Shown: positions 35,421-46,694, counted from the stretch's first letter. The stretch is 64,000 nt of DNA from Pollenia angustigena (GCA_930367215.1 OV884059.1:98940993-99004992); one strand, 5' to 3'. Notes: generated by a model not told the origin, from the letters alone. Translations and numbers: made by a program.

Positions 35421-36260
35421 TGATTTAAATTACAGGCGTTTTAATTGTTCAAAATATTTATTTTACTTTTATAAATTTTTATAATAAAATAAAAATTATT
35501 CTTTTTAAAGAAAAACGACAAAAAAAATGTATGGCTAAACAAGTTGAAAAATGGCTAAAAAAAATGGCTAATGGATAAACTTATTTTTTAATGGCTAAAC
35601 AGGGTGAAAAATGGCTAAATCTAGCCACTAAATGGCTAAATTGGCAACACTGGTTTTAATGTACATGTTTCAATCGATTTCTTTCATTTTTTTTGATGAA
35701 ACTTGATTTAGAAGGCTTTTTCACTTATTGTTGACGTTGAAGAGATTGAAAGCAAAGCGTTATAGTATAAAGCATATCCAATTTTTCTGTTCTTTTTCTC
35801 GTCTTCTCTAAAAATTGTTAGTTTTCCATTATACCACTTGAATCTCTTATTGATTTTTTAACAATTTTAATTTTCTGGTCAAGGTCTGGTAGAATGTTGT
35901 TTTCATTCATCTCAAAAAAAAGTATCTTCATCTGAATTATTGTGATAAAATTCTATACTAAACATTCTTAAAAATAAATTATCCCCAAACTCTTTAGTTT
36001 CAGACTTGTCCTATACTATATTTTATATTGTTACTCGAAGGAAATGTCCTGAGTAAAGAAACAATAAAAGGGTATTCAAAACGTACCGGCTTGTTTTTTA
36101 CATTGAAGGAAAAAACTAATACTGTAAAAAACAAATTTTCGATTAATCGACATAAATTATTCGTTAATTGAAAATAAGCAATTGTAAATTATTCGAACAG
36201 TGAATCGTCCAAAATTAGTCGATTAATCGAACAATGGTTAATCGTTTGAAAACCCTCCTA

Positions 36261-36895
36261 TATAACCTTTTTTGAATTTACCCGTAGGTCCCCGTCCATA
36301 TTATGAAATATTTGCTGCAAAAACTTTGTTCGATTCTCTTTTGAAACAGCATTCATGTCTATTAGGTAAATGATTTTGTACATTTTTTTGCAAATATTAA
36401 ATTTTACATGCCATCGCTTAAACGTCCATAAAAGCGTGCCATCTTTTTTTCATTCTTTTCATTTTGGTGTTAGGTTTAATAAAAGAGGTACGATTTTTTG
36501 CTCTGCTCTTTCAGAACTCCGAAAATGTATTAAAAAATTATATGTGAATTTTTAGAAATTGCATTTGATCAAATGCAAACACAAATTTTATCACTAATTT
36601 AGTATTGGCTATCATGTGGTGATTGGTAAAATTTTGAAAAAAAAATAAGTCATAACTCTAATGTCCATACAATGAAACTTTTGTTTCTTCTTCCTTTAAA
36701 TAACACGCACGAAACAAAGTACACTTTGGCATACGTCTTTTCCTTTTCACTATCAAACTCAAATGTTCCGCAGCAAATATTTCATAATATGGCCGCGAAC
36801 TTAACAATCACAAGCTTTTTAAAAGTAACTTAGTCGGTCAAAAATATATAATTTAAGAAGATTTTTTAGCACTCCCCAGTCAATTAATTGGAGAC
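36261..36895. other. AT-rich DNA, no feature recognised
   Basis: GTCCGCGGCC-like words near 36285 and 36790 (ATATTATGAAATATTTGCTGC and its inverse TGCAGCAAATATTTCATAATAT, about 36297-36318 and 36770-36791) form an inverted pair and may mark a further foldback element of about 0.5 kb. Confidence 0.4.
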
Positions 36896-37012
36896 CAGTG
36901 TTGCCAATTTAGCCATTTAGTGGCTAGATTTAGCCATTTTTCACCCTGTTTAGCCATTAAAAAATGAGTTTAGCCATTAGCCATTTTTTTAGCTATTTTT
37001 CAACTTGTTTAT

Positions 37013-37537
37013 ACCCTTTGTACACTTGCATACATTTCAGAGGAACACATGGAAAATGTTGAAAATGTGAAATACGCGTTCACACTTGAAACATCTAACA
37101 TCTACTGTCAATAAGAAATGTCACCATTTCTGAAAAAAAAACTTTTATTTTTTTTAAATACTTTTTTTCTACAAAAGTGCCAACATTTCAAAAGATAACA
37201 CCAAAATGTATTTCTAATCCATTTCGTTTAATAATTTAAGTAAAATTAAGCAAAATAAGGCTTGCAAAAAGGGAAAAACTTGAGAAATGGTAACGCTGCT
37301 TTCAAAGCAACTGCCACTTTGTCAGTGATGCCACAATAATAACAGAATTTATTGCCACTTTTCTAGTGATGACACTAAAAGAATCGAAAAATGTAAAAGG
37401 GAACAAAATGAGATAGTAACATTCTGTAAAAATGTTGAAAAATTTTGATTTTTGCCCTATGTATTTCTTATGGGAAAATTCCAACATTTTCGCAAATTGA
37501 TGTTAAATGTTAACTGTTGACAAGTGTGAAAAGGCTA
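37013..37537. mobile_element. Insertion with CCCTTTxxACACTTG ends in hAT copy B
   Basis: Absent from copies A and C at the matching point. The ends CCCTTTGTACACTTG and CAAGTGTGAAAAGG are inverted, and the interior repeats ATGTTGAAAATG-type words. The exact boundary is uncertain by a few bases. Confidence 0.55.
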
Positions 37538-37947
37538 TTAGCCATAAAATTTTTTTGCCGTTTTTCTGTTAAAAGAATAATTTTTATTTTATTATAAATA
37601 TTTATAAAAGTAAACTGTGATACCAAAAGAAAGAAAGTTCATCTGTGATATATTTTATTATTTATTTTATGAAAATTTTTACCTTTTATCTTATATTAGC
37701 TGAAACCAAAAGCATTACAATAATTTGTTATTTATATTTAAGTAGAAAAGGAAACTAGAAATCCTAAACTCTTTATGAAAATTGTTAAGAAATTACATTG
37801 AATACCAAATAAAGAATAAATGAATGAATATATGATTTTTATTTTATTTATTTTTGTGTTTTATGTGGTACTTGTTGTATTGTTTAAGAACAAATTTATT
37901 TAAAATTATAATGTAAAGATTATACCTATATATTCAATAAAATTTAA

Positions 37948-37988
37948 ATCCCTGAGGAAGTTGAAAAAATCTCAACGAAACGTCGGAG
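37948..37988 (+). ncRNA. Hammerhead-ribozyme-like motif, degraded
   Basis: TCC/CTGAGGA (37952-37958), a stem-loop GTTGA...TCAAC, GAAA (37977-37980), then CGTC and GGA. This is the layout of the short-stem-III type I hammerheads reported in Penelope-like elements. One extra A follows the CTGAGGA box, so activity is doubtful. Confidence 0.4.
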
Positions 37989-38174
37989 GAGTAAAACTAT
38001 GAATAAATAGTCTTTTATTTTTCATTTACTGTGACCTTGAAAGCCTGACTTAGATAACTCTAAGAAAAAACAACATAATTATAGATAAGGTCAATAAAAA
38101 TTATACTAAATTGTAAAATAAACATTTTGAACAATTAAAACGCCTTTTATTTAAATCACAGCTTTTACAAATGT

Positions 38175-38450
38175 TAAAAATCGCTATAAACTATGACGAT
38201 GAAACATCTTTCAAAATAAAGGAACAGTATTCCACTATTAAATTTATAAAATTGATGAACACAAACATCGCTGTTTCTTTCTGGTTGCAAGTATTTCAAT
38301 AAAGGGATGCAGGCGGTAACAAAATTGTTTTACAAATTTCAGAATTGACTATAAAGTTGCTCTCACTTCAATGGTCTAATGCTGAAGTAGAGAGGGTGTT
38401 TAGCCAAGTAAACATCGTTAAAAGTAATTGGAGAAATACATAGGTTACAT
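38175..38450 (+). pseudogene. hAT C-terminal dimerisation-domain relic, copy B
   Basis: One frame reads AVSFWLQVFQ, a stop, RDAGGNKIV, ISELTIKLLSLQWSNAEVE and RVFSQVNIVKSNWRNT. The SLxxSNAxVERVFS..N.VK...RN pattern is the signature of the hAT dimerisation domain. It shows that the ATGGCTAAA family descends from an autonomous hAT element. Confidence 0.82.
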
Positions 38451-38502
38451 TAAGCAACCGTTAATTCGATTTTATTAATAAGGTAAATATTTTTACCATA
38501 AC

Positions 38503-38790
38503 AATACCACCACCACAATAGTGGAGAGGGTACTATGCGTTTGTGCTGATGTCTGTAACACCTTAAAATATTGGTCCTTAGCCCACCTTTACGTATACCG
38601 ATTAACTCAGAATCAATTTCTGAGTCGAATTAACGATGTTTGTCCGGCTGGCTGGCTGTCCATGTAAACTTTGTGCGCAAAGTACAGATCGCATTTTAGA
38701 GATTATTTGATAAAAGTTGGAACAAAGGTTCAAATGTGGTGTAGGGTATCATAAAGTCGGGTTTATTCGACTATACTTTCTAGCTTGTTT
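38503..38790 (+). repeat. Family R repeat inside hAT copy B
   Basis: Opens ACCACCACAATAGTGGAGAGG, then GTGCTGATGTCTGTAACACC, GGCTGGCTGTCCATG, TTGTGCGCAAAGTACAG, and ends CGACTATACTTTCTAGCTTG. About 290 bp. Confidence 0.8.
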
Positions 38791-38805
38791 TTTATTGTAG
38801 ATCTG

Positions 38806-39530
38806 TACCCATGTTCTGTAACTTTAGTGAGAACTTCTAGCATCGAAAAGATGTAAAACAAAATATTCCATCGTTTCTCGAAAAGTGAGCAAAATGTCTT
38901 TCTGTAACTCATGTCGAAAACTATCAAAAGAGACTACGTCGTTACGTTATAAATGTCATAATACTGCACTCGAAGCCGATGTGACATTGCAGACGTTCAG
39001 AACGCCAGTAGCACATATTGTTGACGGTGACCAAAATTTACCAAAAATTTAAAATTTTTCAACGACGGCGGCGAAAATACAACCGTCGGCTATACCAAAT
39101 TGTGTAAAGAGCGACTTTAATGTTTGTTGTTTGCAAACGAGCTTTGAAGACATTCGTATATTTTATTAAAATGTTAAAAGCAAAATAATAAAACAATGAA
39201 AAACGTGCCAAGAACAAAATAATATTATTATTATTCTTTGCATTTTGCATTTTTAATTGTTTTTTAGTGTTAAAATTTTTTCTCGCCCCATTTTTTTCGT
39301 GAGTTTATTTGACAGTTCAAAGCGGGAACTTTTCTCACCAAAATGTTAGACACACTTTTTCTGTAAATTAACGAGTAATTTCCTTACGTGACAGCTTGTA
39401 CTCGCCAAAAAAGTTACAGACACAGTTAAGTGAGAAAAACAGCTGTTTGTTTCAATTTATGGCAATTTTGTTTCATTTCACACATTTCAATCGAAAACTT
39501 TCTCGACGCGAGAGTTACAGAACATGGGCA
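38806..39530. mobile_element. TIR element with CTG duplication
   Basis: The ends TACCCATGTTCTGTAACT and AGTTACAGAACATGGGCA are inverted; CTG is duplicated (38803-38805, 39531-39533). Copy A has a single CTG here (GATCTGGACTC). Termini and TSD type match family C at 12226. The short frames inside have no family features. Confidence 0.8.
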
Positions 39531-39727
39531 CTGGACTCAAAAGGTTGGGTAAATGTTATGATTATTTGAAACTAATGAGAGATTCCTATGAGATGAACAA
39601 TAACGACATCGAATTTTTCGATGATTTAATTTTTTAATATTTATTTACGTTTATTCTTATTTAACAAATTGATCTTAACTCACAATTTCATCGTAAACAA
39701 CTTTAAATGAATTATTTCTGTTTTGTT

Positions 39728-40765
39728 ATAAAACTGTTCACGAGCAACGTCTTCGTTAAAAGAGTAAAGATTAATGCTAGTTCTTCTATACCAACTACTT
39801 TAATAGATGGCCGATTATTCACGGACCCGGTCTATAAGGCTAATTGTTTTGCCGAATTATTTGCAAATCAATCAACCACTACCCAAACTCGAAAAAGTAT
39901 ACGTAACTATGCCAAAATATTTTTTCGAGCTCGAGCTGTTAAAAAAGTTCTTGCTGATCTCGACATAAACAAGTCTCCTGGGCCTGATGCTATACCTGCA
40001 CTGGACTAAAAGCAGTGCTCTTTGACGCTAGCTCGTCCCTTAGCAAATCTTTTCAGCACTTTATACCATGCCAGGCAATTTTCTGTCAGCTGGAAAGTTG
40101 CAAATGTAACGACAAATCGAAAAAAGTAGTGCTTAATAACCCTGAAAACTAGCGCCCAATAGCAATTTGTTCGGCATGGAGAGTATGGTAAAAATCCATC
40201 TTTTAAAATTTTGAAAATCAAACTGCCTATTAAACGACCGCCAGTGTGGCTTTCGTAAAGGTCGCTCCACAAGAGTCTTACTGGCTCTGTTATCGGAAAA
40301 ATGGTGCCGTTCCATTAACCATTTTAGCGAAAGTAAGGTAATTGCTTTAGATATTTCCAAGGCGTTTGACAGAGTCTGGCATGGTGCACTCTTGTCAAAA
40401 CTTGATGCATTTGGTGTCGGTAATAATTTCTCTCGATTTATATCGAGCTTTCTTAGAGATCGCACTATACGAGTTGTTATAGATGGGGTTTCGTCAAACG
40501 AGTTCAAGATTTATTCATATACCTGTATTTCCTCAAGAGCACATCCCTATGTGGTCGTTTCGCAGGTTAATTGTACAACGCATTACTGGGAAAATTCGTT
40601 TTTTGGTTGGACTGTTCGTATGTAGACCTTCCTGCTGAAGTTTTCCATCCCACTTTTAACATTAATAAGTTCAAGTGGAATGTTCACAAGCACTACTACC
40701 TTCTATCCTCCTTCCCATAACCAATTTTCCTAGTTCCAACCCAATGCAATGCATTATTAGGGGTC
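39728..40765 (+). pseudogene. Non-LTR retrotransposon reverse transcriptase, second family, decayed
   Basis: Multiple frames carry VKKVLADLDINKSPGPDAIP (about 39945), NxRPIAICS (about 40150), LALLSEKWC, ALDISKAFDRVWHGALLSKL (motif A, near 40350), FGVGNNFSRFISSFL and VVIDGVSS. The YxDD region is deleted; the tail keeps DLPAEVFHPTFN and FKWNVHKHYY (about 40622-40710), typical of the C-terminus after RT. The motif wording differs from the 20-kb jockey copy. It inserted into, or replaced, the end of hAT copy B. Confidence 0.85.
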
Positions 40766-41458
40766 ATCCCCTGAGTACTGTTCCTAGCAAAAAAATGATT
40801 TACGAGTTAATTTAGACATACAGTTGGATTTCAGAAATAACGTCATATTAACAGCTACTACTGCATGGGATAAGATGTTGTGTATTAATAACAAAGATGT
40901 TTGCAACAAATTTGGAAATTTAATCTCTTGCCGTGCAGTAGATATATAGAATATACGGCTTAATTAATTAGTAGCTTAATATATATGTATATAACACGTG
41001 TTTGCTGGACAAATATATACTTTTTGTGGTTATAAAATGGGTTTTTAGTGATGTTTTAATGTATGTTATAAAAAAGTAAAATAGGAAGTTAAGGGTTAAT
41101 TTAAATCTCTAGCGGTGGTCAACACCATTCTAATGACGTATTGCAAATGAAAATCGGACAAAAAATTGTTAAGTTATTAAAATTTTTATTAAAATCGAAT
41201 TGAAAAGCATCAAAAAACCGACATAAACATCTCGCTATCTCGAGTCTGTGCTTAGATATCAAAAATGTTTTAATGCAGAATCAAAGAATTCCTAAAACTC
41301 TATTATATTTGGTCATTCATTGGACGAAAAAAATTTACCGAACTCTTTATTCATGAAAAATACAATTTTTGGAACCTTTTTGACGCGGCTTAGCGCACTG
41401 GAGATTATCTCTAGAGCCGAAATATTTTGGGAAGTTTCATAAAACATGTCAAAGTAAG
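40766..41458. other. AT-rich DNA, no feature recognised
   Basis: No supportable gene or element. Confidence 0.35.
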
Positions 41459-41595
41459 GATGGGCAAATTGAAAAAATATATATGGATATATATTGAATA
41501 TCGATGTATCGGTATTTTATATATCGGCGATATATATCGATTATTTTTTTTTAAATATCGATATTTTGATATATCGATATTTTTTGCCCATTCCT
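41459..41595. mobile_element. Short MITE rich in ATATCGAT
   Basis: GGATGGGCAAA and TTTTTGCCCATTCC are inverted ends. Between them lie ATATCGATG, TATCGG and two full TATCGATA words. Imperfectly repeated flanks (ATGTCAAAGTAA, ATATCAAAGTTA) might be a degraded TSD. Confidence 0.5.
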
Positions 41596-41649
41596 ATATC
41601 AAAGTTAGTTTTGAGGGGGTGCATCCACAACTTTTTTTTTGAGTCGGCC

Positions 41650-41836
41650 TAACATGCAGTCTACAACTGACATAAAATGCTTAACTTTAACACTAATATG
41701 ATGTTAGTGTTAGGTATAGACTCATCATGTTAGAAGTTTTCTCATGTTATAACACGGTTGTTAATGCAAATGTTTTAACAACGCTTTTATAACATCAAGT
41801 TATAACATCAAATCATGTCAGTTGTAGACGGGCAGT
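41650..41836. mobile_element. Foldback MITE with GTCTACAACTGACAT arms
   Basis: The inverted arms CAGTCTACAACTGACAT and ATGTCAGTTGTAGACGGGCAG are flanked by TAA on both sides, suggesting a Harbinger-like 3-bp TSD. The interior has further ATGTTATAAC inverted words. Confidence 0.6.
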
Positions 41837-42043
41837 AATACACATCAGTGTTGCCAAAACTTGGTGACCAAAAATGACTAAATTTACGGAAAAAATGGCT
41901 AAACGCTTTTTTAAATAAAAACAGATTTAAATTCAATAACAAAACAGAAATAATTCATTTAAAGTTGTTTACGATGAAATTGTAAGTTTACATCAATTTC
42001 TTAAATAAGAATAACATTAAATAAATATTTCAATATATGTATA

Positions 42044-42962
42044 TTAGAGCGACTCACCAAAAAAAGTGCTCGATGTACCCTCCTAAAAATGAACCTTGGA
42101 CTTTTTTAAGATAATATTTTAAATATTTTGGCTCCAGGGTTGACCTCTCGTGAGCTGGACCAGTTTGAAAAAGGGTATATTTTTGCATGTTTTGTTACTT
42201 TAAGCATCTGTTTCCTTACCAACATATACAAGTTGGGTATCGTAAGAAAGGGTTTTTTAAGGCAAGTCCAACTGTATATAAGATTTTTTGCAAGGACAAA
42301 TTTCTTTTTTTCTTTCTTTAGTCCTATTTTCATCCATACATGATCTAGAAACTAAATCCGCTATCATATTAGAGTTACTACAAAATTGCATTTATATATA
42401 TTCCAGAGCACCGCGTAAAATGCATCTAATTTGCACAAATCCAAATTATCTACATACAAAGATGATATACTTGGCAAAAGATAAAATTTGATACCCATAT
42501 TGCCCTATTTAAAACGAAGGGTTACCACCCCATTGCATTTTTGTCAAAACGCGAACTAGCACGAATTTCAAAAAAAGCTGAGACACGTATTTAATTAAAT
42601 CGATTAAAGATTAAAATATGTTAATGTGGCACTTTTATTACAAACAACCCCGAACAAAAAATTCAAAAACCATTTTTTTTTTACAAAAAATCCTTATCGT
42701 CCTTGGACAAATTTTAAATACAGTTGGACCCGCCTTAAAAAAACCTTTCTTACGATACCCAACTTGTATATGTTGGTAAGGAAACAGATTCGTAAAGTAA
42801 CAAAACATGCAAAAATATACCCTTTTTCAAACTGGTCCAGCTCACGAGAGGTTAACCCTGGAACCGAAATATTCTAATGTCATCTTAAAAAAGTCCAAGG
42901 TTAATTTTTAGGAGGGTACATCGAGCACAAATTTTGCTTCCATACAACTTGAGTCGCTCTAA
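42044..42962. mobile_element. TTAGAGCGACTCA element, family F, copy 2, long inverted arms
   Basis: The arms of about 240 bp are inverted (AGGAGGGTACATCGAGCAC, TCTCGTGAGCTGG, CTTACCAACATATACAAG and so on). TGTATA flanks both sides (42038-42043, 42963-42968). Since TGTATA is not self-complementary, the direct repeat supports a true 6-bp TSD. The open frames on both strands are mirror images of the arms, not genes. Confidence 0.82.
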
Positions 42963-43045
42963 TGTATATACATATAAAAAAAATCATCGATAAAATCGAT
43001 GTCGTTATTGTTCATATCATAGGAGTCCCTCGTTAATAAAAAACA

Positions 43046-43315
43046 AGAAAGAAAGTATAGTCGGTCAACCCCGACTTTACGATACCCTTCAGCACATTAG
43101 AACCTATGTACCAAATTTTGTTAAATTATCTGCAAATTTGCGACTTGTACTTTGCGCACAAGGTTTAAATGGATATCCAGCCAGCCGGACGGGCATCGTT
43201 AAATCGACTCAGAAAATTATTCTGACTGACCGGTATATTTTAAAATATTGTAAGGTGTTACAAACATCCGCACAAACGCATAGTACCCTCTCCACTATTG
43301 TGGTGTTGGTATAAA
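43046..43315 (-). repeat. Family R repeat inside hAT copy C
   Basis: GAAAGTATAGTCGGTC to CTCTCCACTATTGTGGTG, about 270 bp, in the same place as in copies A and B. Confidence 0.8.
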
Positions 43316-44033
43316 TATTTTATTGTATTTTTATTAACCTAATTGATAAAATCGAATTAACGGTTGCTAAATGTAACCTATTTCTCAAATTACTTTTAAC
43401 GATATTTACTTAGCTAAATACCCTCTCTACTTCAGCATTAGTTCATAGAAGTGAGAGCAACTTTATAGTCAATTCTGAAATTTCTAAAAAATAAATTGTT
43501 GCCGCCTGCATCTCTTTATTGAAAAACTTGCAACTAGAAAGAACAATCGATGTTTGTTTTGTTCCATTTAATAAATTTAATATTGGAATACTTTATTTTG
43601 AAAGATGTTCGTCCATCATCATCGTTTCTAGCGATTTTAACATTTGGAAAAGTTGTGATTTAAATTAATACGTTTATATTACTTTTATAAATTTTTATAA
43701 TAAAATAAAAATTATTATTTTAAAAGAAAAAAGGCAAAAGAATTGTATGGCTAAACATGTTGAAAAATGGCTAATGGCTTAACTCATTTTTTAATGGCTA
43801 AACAGGGTGAATAATGGCTAAATCTAGCCACTTAATGGCTAAATTGGCAACACTGATATACATACATATGTTTATTATATAGTCACTCATAAATTTTTTT
43901 TAATTTTCCTATTGCATGGACTACAAAGTTCCTCTTACATGGGTCCTACTATTGGTATTGTTCCCATTTATTCTCCAAATATTTATATGAATATCAAAAT
44001 TGCCTTGCAAAATTTGATGGCTCTTGTCCAGAT

Positions 44034-44766
44034 CAGAGAACGGATTTGTGCAATTGCAAAAAAATCGCATTAAATGAACAGCAACAAATACACTCACTTG
44101 CGGTCATACAATCAAACTTGCGCAACCGCAAACATTCGCTGCTGGTTTGCAGTCATTCAAATAATGCACATCGTGCTTTGTTATTTATACCATCGTTAGC
44201 TTCGTTTTTTAATAAAGATGTTTGTGTGTTCGGTGCGACAGTGATTGTTTTGGTAAAAAAAATCTAGCAATCATTACTCATATATTCATTCAGCAGTTGC
44301 TATGTAGTACAAGAAAAAAAAATTTAAATGAAACTAAACGCACATATGTAGGTACAAACAATTTCCATAAAAACATAATACTTTTTTTTATCATCTTAAA
44401 AAGTACAGTAGTTCGTTCTGTATGTACAATGTATTCTTGTTATTGTAGTTAATTTTAACAAACCGTCTCATCGAGTGGTTTATTGTTGTTAATGTTAACA
44501 AAGCGTCTCATCGAGTGGACAATGACTACTTGAATGCAAAAGTATAAGAATGTGTTTCTTTTGAATTTACACAGTTGTGTTATATTGCGTTCGCAACAAA
44601 AATGCAAACAAAGCACTTTCAATAAAAAACGAATACATGCAAAAATCAAATGTGTACGAAACGATGTAAAAATTTCCAACGTTGAACTTTGTTTTGCAAG
44701 CAAAGAGTGAATGTAAATTTGAGTGTATGAACAAATCAAGAAAAATAGTGATTTTGCAGTTCTCTG
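44034..44766. mobile_element. hobo/Hermes-like hAT MITE, copy 2 (uninterrupted)
   Basis: CAGAGAACGG to TGCAGTTCTCTG with a perfect 8-bp TSD GTCCAGAT (44026-44033, 44767-44774), again nTnnnnAn. It is 733 bp. Around 44557 it shows the empty site of the family A MITE present in copy 1. The open frames are shared with copy 1 but show no protein-family features. Confidence 0.9.
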
Positions 44767-44774
44767 GTCCAGAT

Positions 44775-45348
44775 ATACAAATTTTAGTATGTTATTCCTT
44801 TAGGAGGTACCACGTCATTTGAGCAAAAAAAAAAACATTCCGGACGAAAAAAAAAGGTTTTAAATTTAAAAAAAAAACAAAAATTTTTTTAAAAAGATTG
44901 ATTAAATAGCTATCTACGCTACTTGGGACAAATTTGTCTAACACCAATAGGAAATAAATTACATGGATGAGAAAGAACACCTGTATGCCCAGAATGTCAA
45001 ACTTTGACCCCCTTTATCTCAGAAACTTTTTGACATATCTTGTTAAAATGTCTGTTGTGTCTAAACTACTATTTAATAGGACTAAGCTTGGTGCTAATTT
45101 CACCCATATCGGAAGACATCGATTTAAAAATTGGGTCACTTGACATGAAATCCCCCATTTGTATAATATTTTTCGTAAAATTCTTTAATTACAGAAATCT
45201 TATTAAAATACGACTTTAAAAATGCATTTCACGTTTTCGATTTCCAGCACAACCCTGATAGTTTTTGATTATATTTCATATCATTTTTTATTCGTAATTG
45301 AATGAAACGTAAACGACTCAATAACACTGGTTTACAGCCAAAAAAAAA
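44775..45348. other. AT-rich DNA with one MITE-end fragment
   Basis: 45180-45272 (ACAGAAATCTTATTAAAA ... ACAACCCTGATAGTT) resembles the right half of the element at 60281-60498. Confidence 0.45.
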
Positions 45349-45896
45349 TACCAAGAACGCCACATGCCTAGATAAGTTAATTAGGGCCTCCTGAACACGA
45401 AAAACGGTGTAATTTTTTTCTAATTACCGTTTTTTAGATAACGGTACTTTTGTGTTTTTCGGTGTATGGTCCCACTCAAACCCGGGTGGAGCCCAACCTA
45501 AAAGTCCGATCGAGATAAATGGCATATCGTTGGAAAGGTAATTGAATGCTTTTTCCGGATGAAATCGGATGAAAAATAAAGTTTTATTAAGGATTTTGTG
45601 GAACGAGAATATTTTTATCTCATATAAAATTCCGTTTTTATTTTTAATACGTTAAAACTGATAGACGCCGAATCTATAGTGTGTGAGCAATGAAGAAAAA
45701 AATATTGTCGTTCCACAAAATCCTTAATAAAAACTTTATTTTCATCCGATTTTTTTCAAATTAGTGGGACCATACACCGAAAAACACAAAAGTACAGTTA
45801 TCTAAAAAACGGTACTTAGAAAAAAAAATAAATTACAGCGTTTTTCGTGTTCAGGAGGTCCCAATTAACTTATCTAGGCATGTGGCGTTCTTGGTA
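45349..45896. repeat. Large foldback (inverted-repeat) element
   Basis: TACCAAGAACGCCACATGCC at the left is the exact inverse of the right end. The arms remain paired over more than 200 bp (AGGCCTCCTGAACACG; TAACGGTACTTTTGTG; GGATTTTGTGGAACGA), around a central region near 45600-45700. Confidence 0.82.
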
Positions 45897-46584
45897 CTTT
45901 TCCAAATTAAAAATTTGTAAAGCAGTGTAATGATTATACAAACTTACGTTAAATTGCTCAAAAAGGAATCAGAAAATTGTATCATAAATGATTCTTTAAG
46001 GTGATTCATCGGTAGCGCACCATTTCCTCACAACGAGAGTATCATTTATGATTAAAAATGAGCTCACATACGTGATGCTGATTCTTTATTAGATTAAGAT
46101 ACAAAATGGTAGCTGGGTATGCATAAGCTTATGCCTATTTATAATCTCGGCTACTACAGAATTTATTCATAGAAAATTTGTTTAATAAAACTAAGATATT
46201 TTATAAGGCATAAAATCTATGTATTGAAGAAGGTATTATACAAATAACTTTACTTACCCATATACTTTAAGCTTTGTATATTATGGCTATATTATGTTTA
46301 TATACATTATGTTTCGTTATGTTTTTTTCAAATTTTTTATTACATACTTTAAAACTTTTAAATTTATTTTTGTCACTTTAAATTTTAACTTTTTAATCAC
46401 TATTTATTTGTTTTAACAAATTTTCTTAAAACTGTGATCTTTGCTTAAAACTAATTTTTTGCAACTTGAATAATTTACCTAATTTTTTTGTTTGTTTTTC
46501 TTTTTGTAATTTGTAAACAAGAACAGAGTTGCTAATAAAACGGATTAATTTTGAATACCTATATAGATAATTTTTATATTATAA
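45897..46584. other. AT-rich DNA, no feature recognised
   Basis: No supportable gene or element. Confidence 0.35.
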
Positions 46585-46694
46585 CCCCTATATTCATAAA
46601 AACATTTCAGGTTTATAAATGTTTATGAAACGAATTTTCTACAAAATTTGTTAAATAAACTTTTTATAAATCAACATTTTTTTATGAATATGGT
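46585..46694. mobile_element. Short foldback MITE
   Basis: CCTATATTCATAAAAACATT pairs with AATGTTTATT-type arms and TTTTTATGAATATGG. About 110 bp. Confidence 0.55.

Larger units (their letters stand above)
33405..35652 (-). mobile_element. ATGGCTAAA-type hAT element, family G, copy A
   Basis: The ends are CAGTGTTGCCAAAACTTGGC and TTGGCAACACTG. The flanks ATTTTAAT and GTTTTAAT form an 8-bp TSD with one mismatch. Arms are rich in AATGGCTAAA. It contains a family R repeat (about 33734-35115), itself split by a Harbinger element, and then a decayed hAT dimerisation region on the - strand. Confidence 0.85.
33011..36260. mobile_element. TIR element with ATTAATCGA subterminal repeats, hosting a large hAT copy
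   Basis: It opens TAGGGTATTCAATTAATCG and closes TTGAAAACCCTCCTA. Both ends are rich in TTAATCGA and its inverse. TATATAA occurs at both junctions, though its placement leaves the TSD length uncertain. The relic of the 500-bp element (33283-33402) and the hAT copy at 33405-35652 lie inside. Confidence 0.55.
36896..39727 (+). mobile_element. ATGGCTAAA-type hAT element, family G, copy B, right end cut by a retroposon
   Basis: It starts CAGTGTTGCCAATTTAGCC, inverted relative to copy A, runs through the dimerisation relic and a family R repeat, and stops at TTTCTGTTTTGTTATAAAAC where the non-LTR remnant begins. Insertions at about 37013-37537 and 38806-39530 interrupt it. Confidence 0.8.
41846..43855 (-). 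mobile_element. ATGGCTAAA-type hAT element, family G, copy C
   Basis: CAGTGTTGCCAAAACTTGG to TTGGCAACACTG, same orientation as copy A. The flanks ATACACAT and ATATACAT form an 8-bp TSD with one mismatch. It contains a family F element (42044-42962), a family R repeat (43046-43315) and a decayed dimerisation region. Confidence 0.85.

Noticed and set aside
42106..42877. Several 70-80 codon frames on both strands
   Set aside because: They mirror each other through the long inverted arms of a family F element and have no protein-family features.
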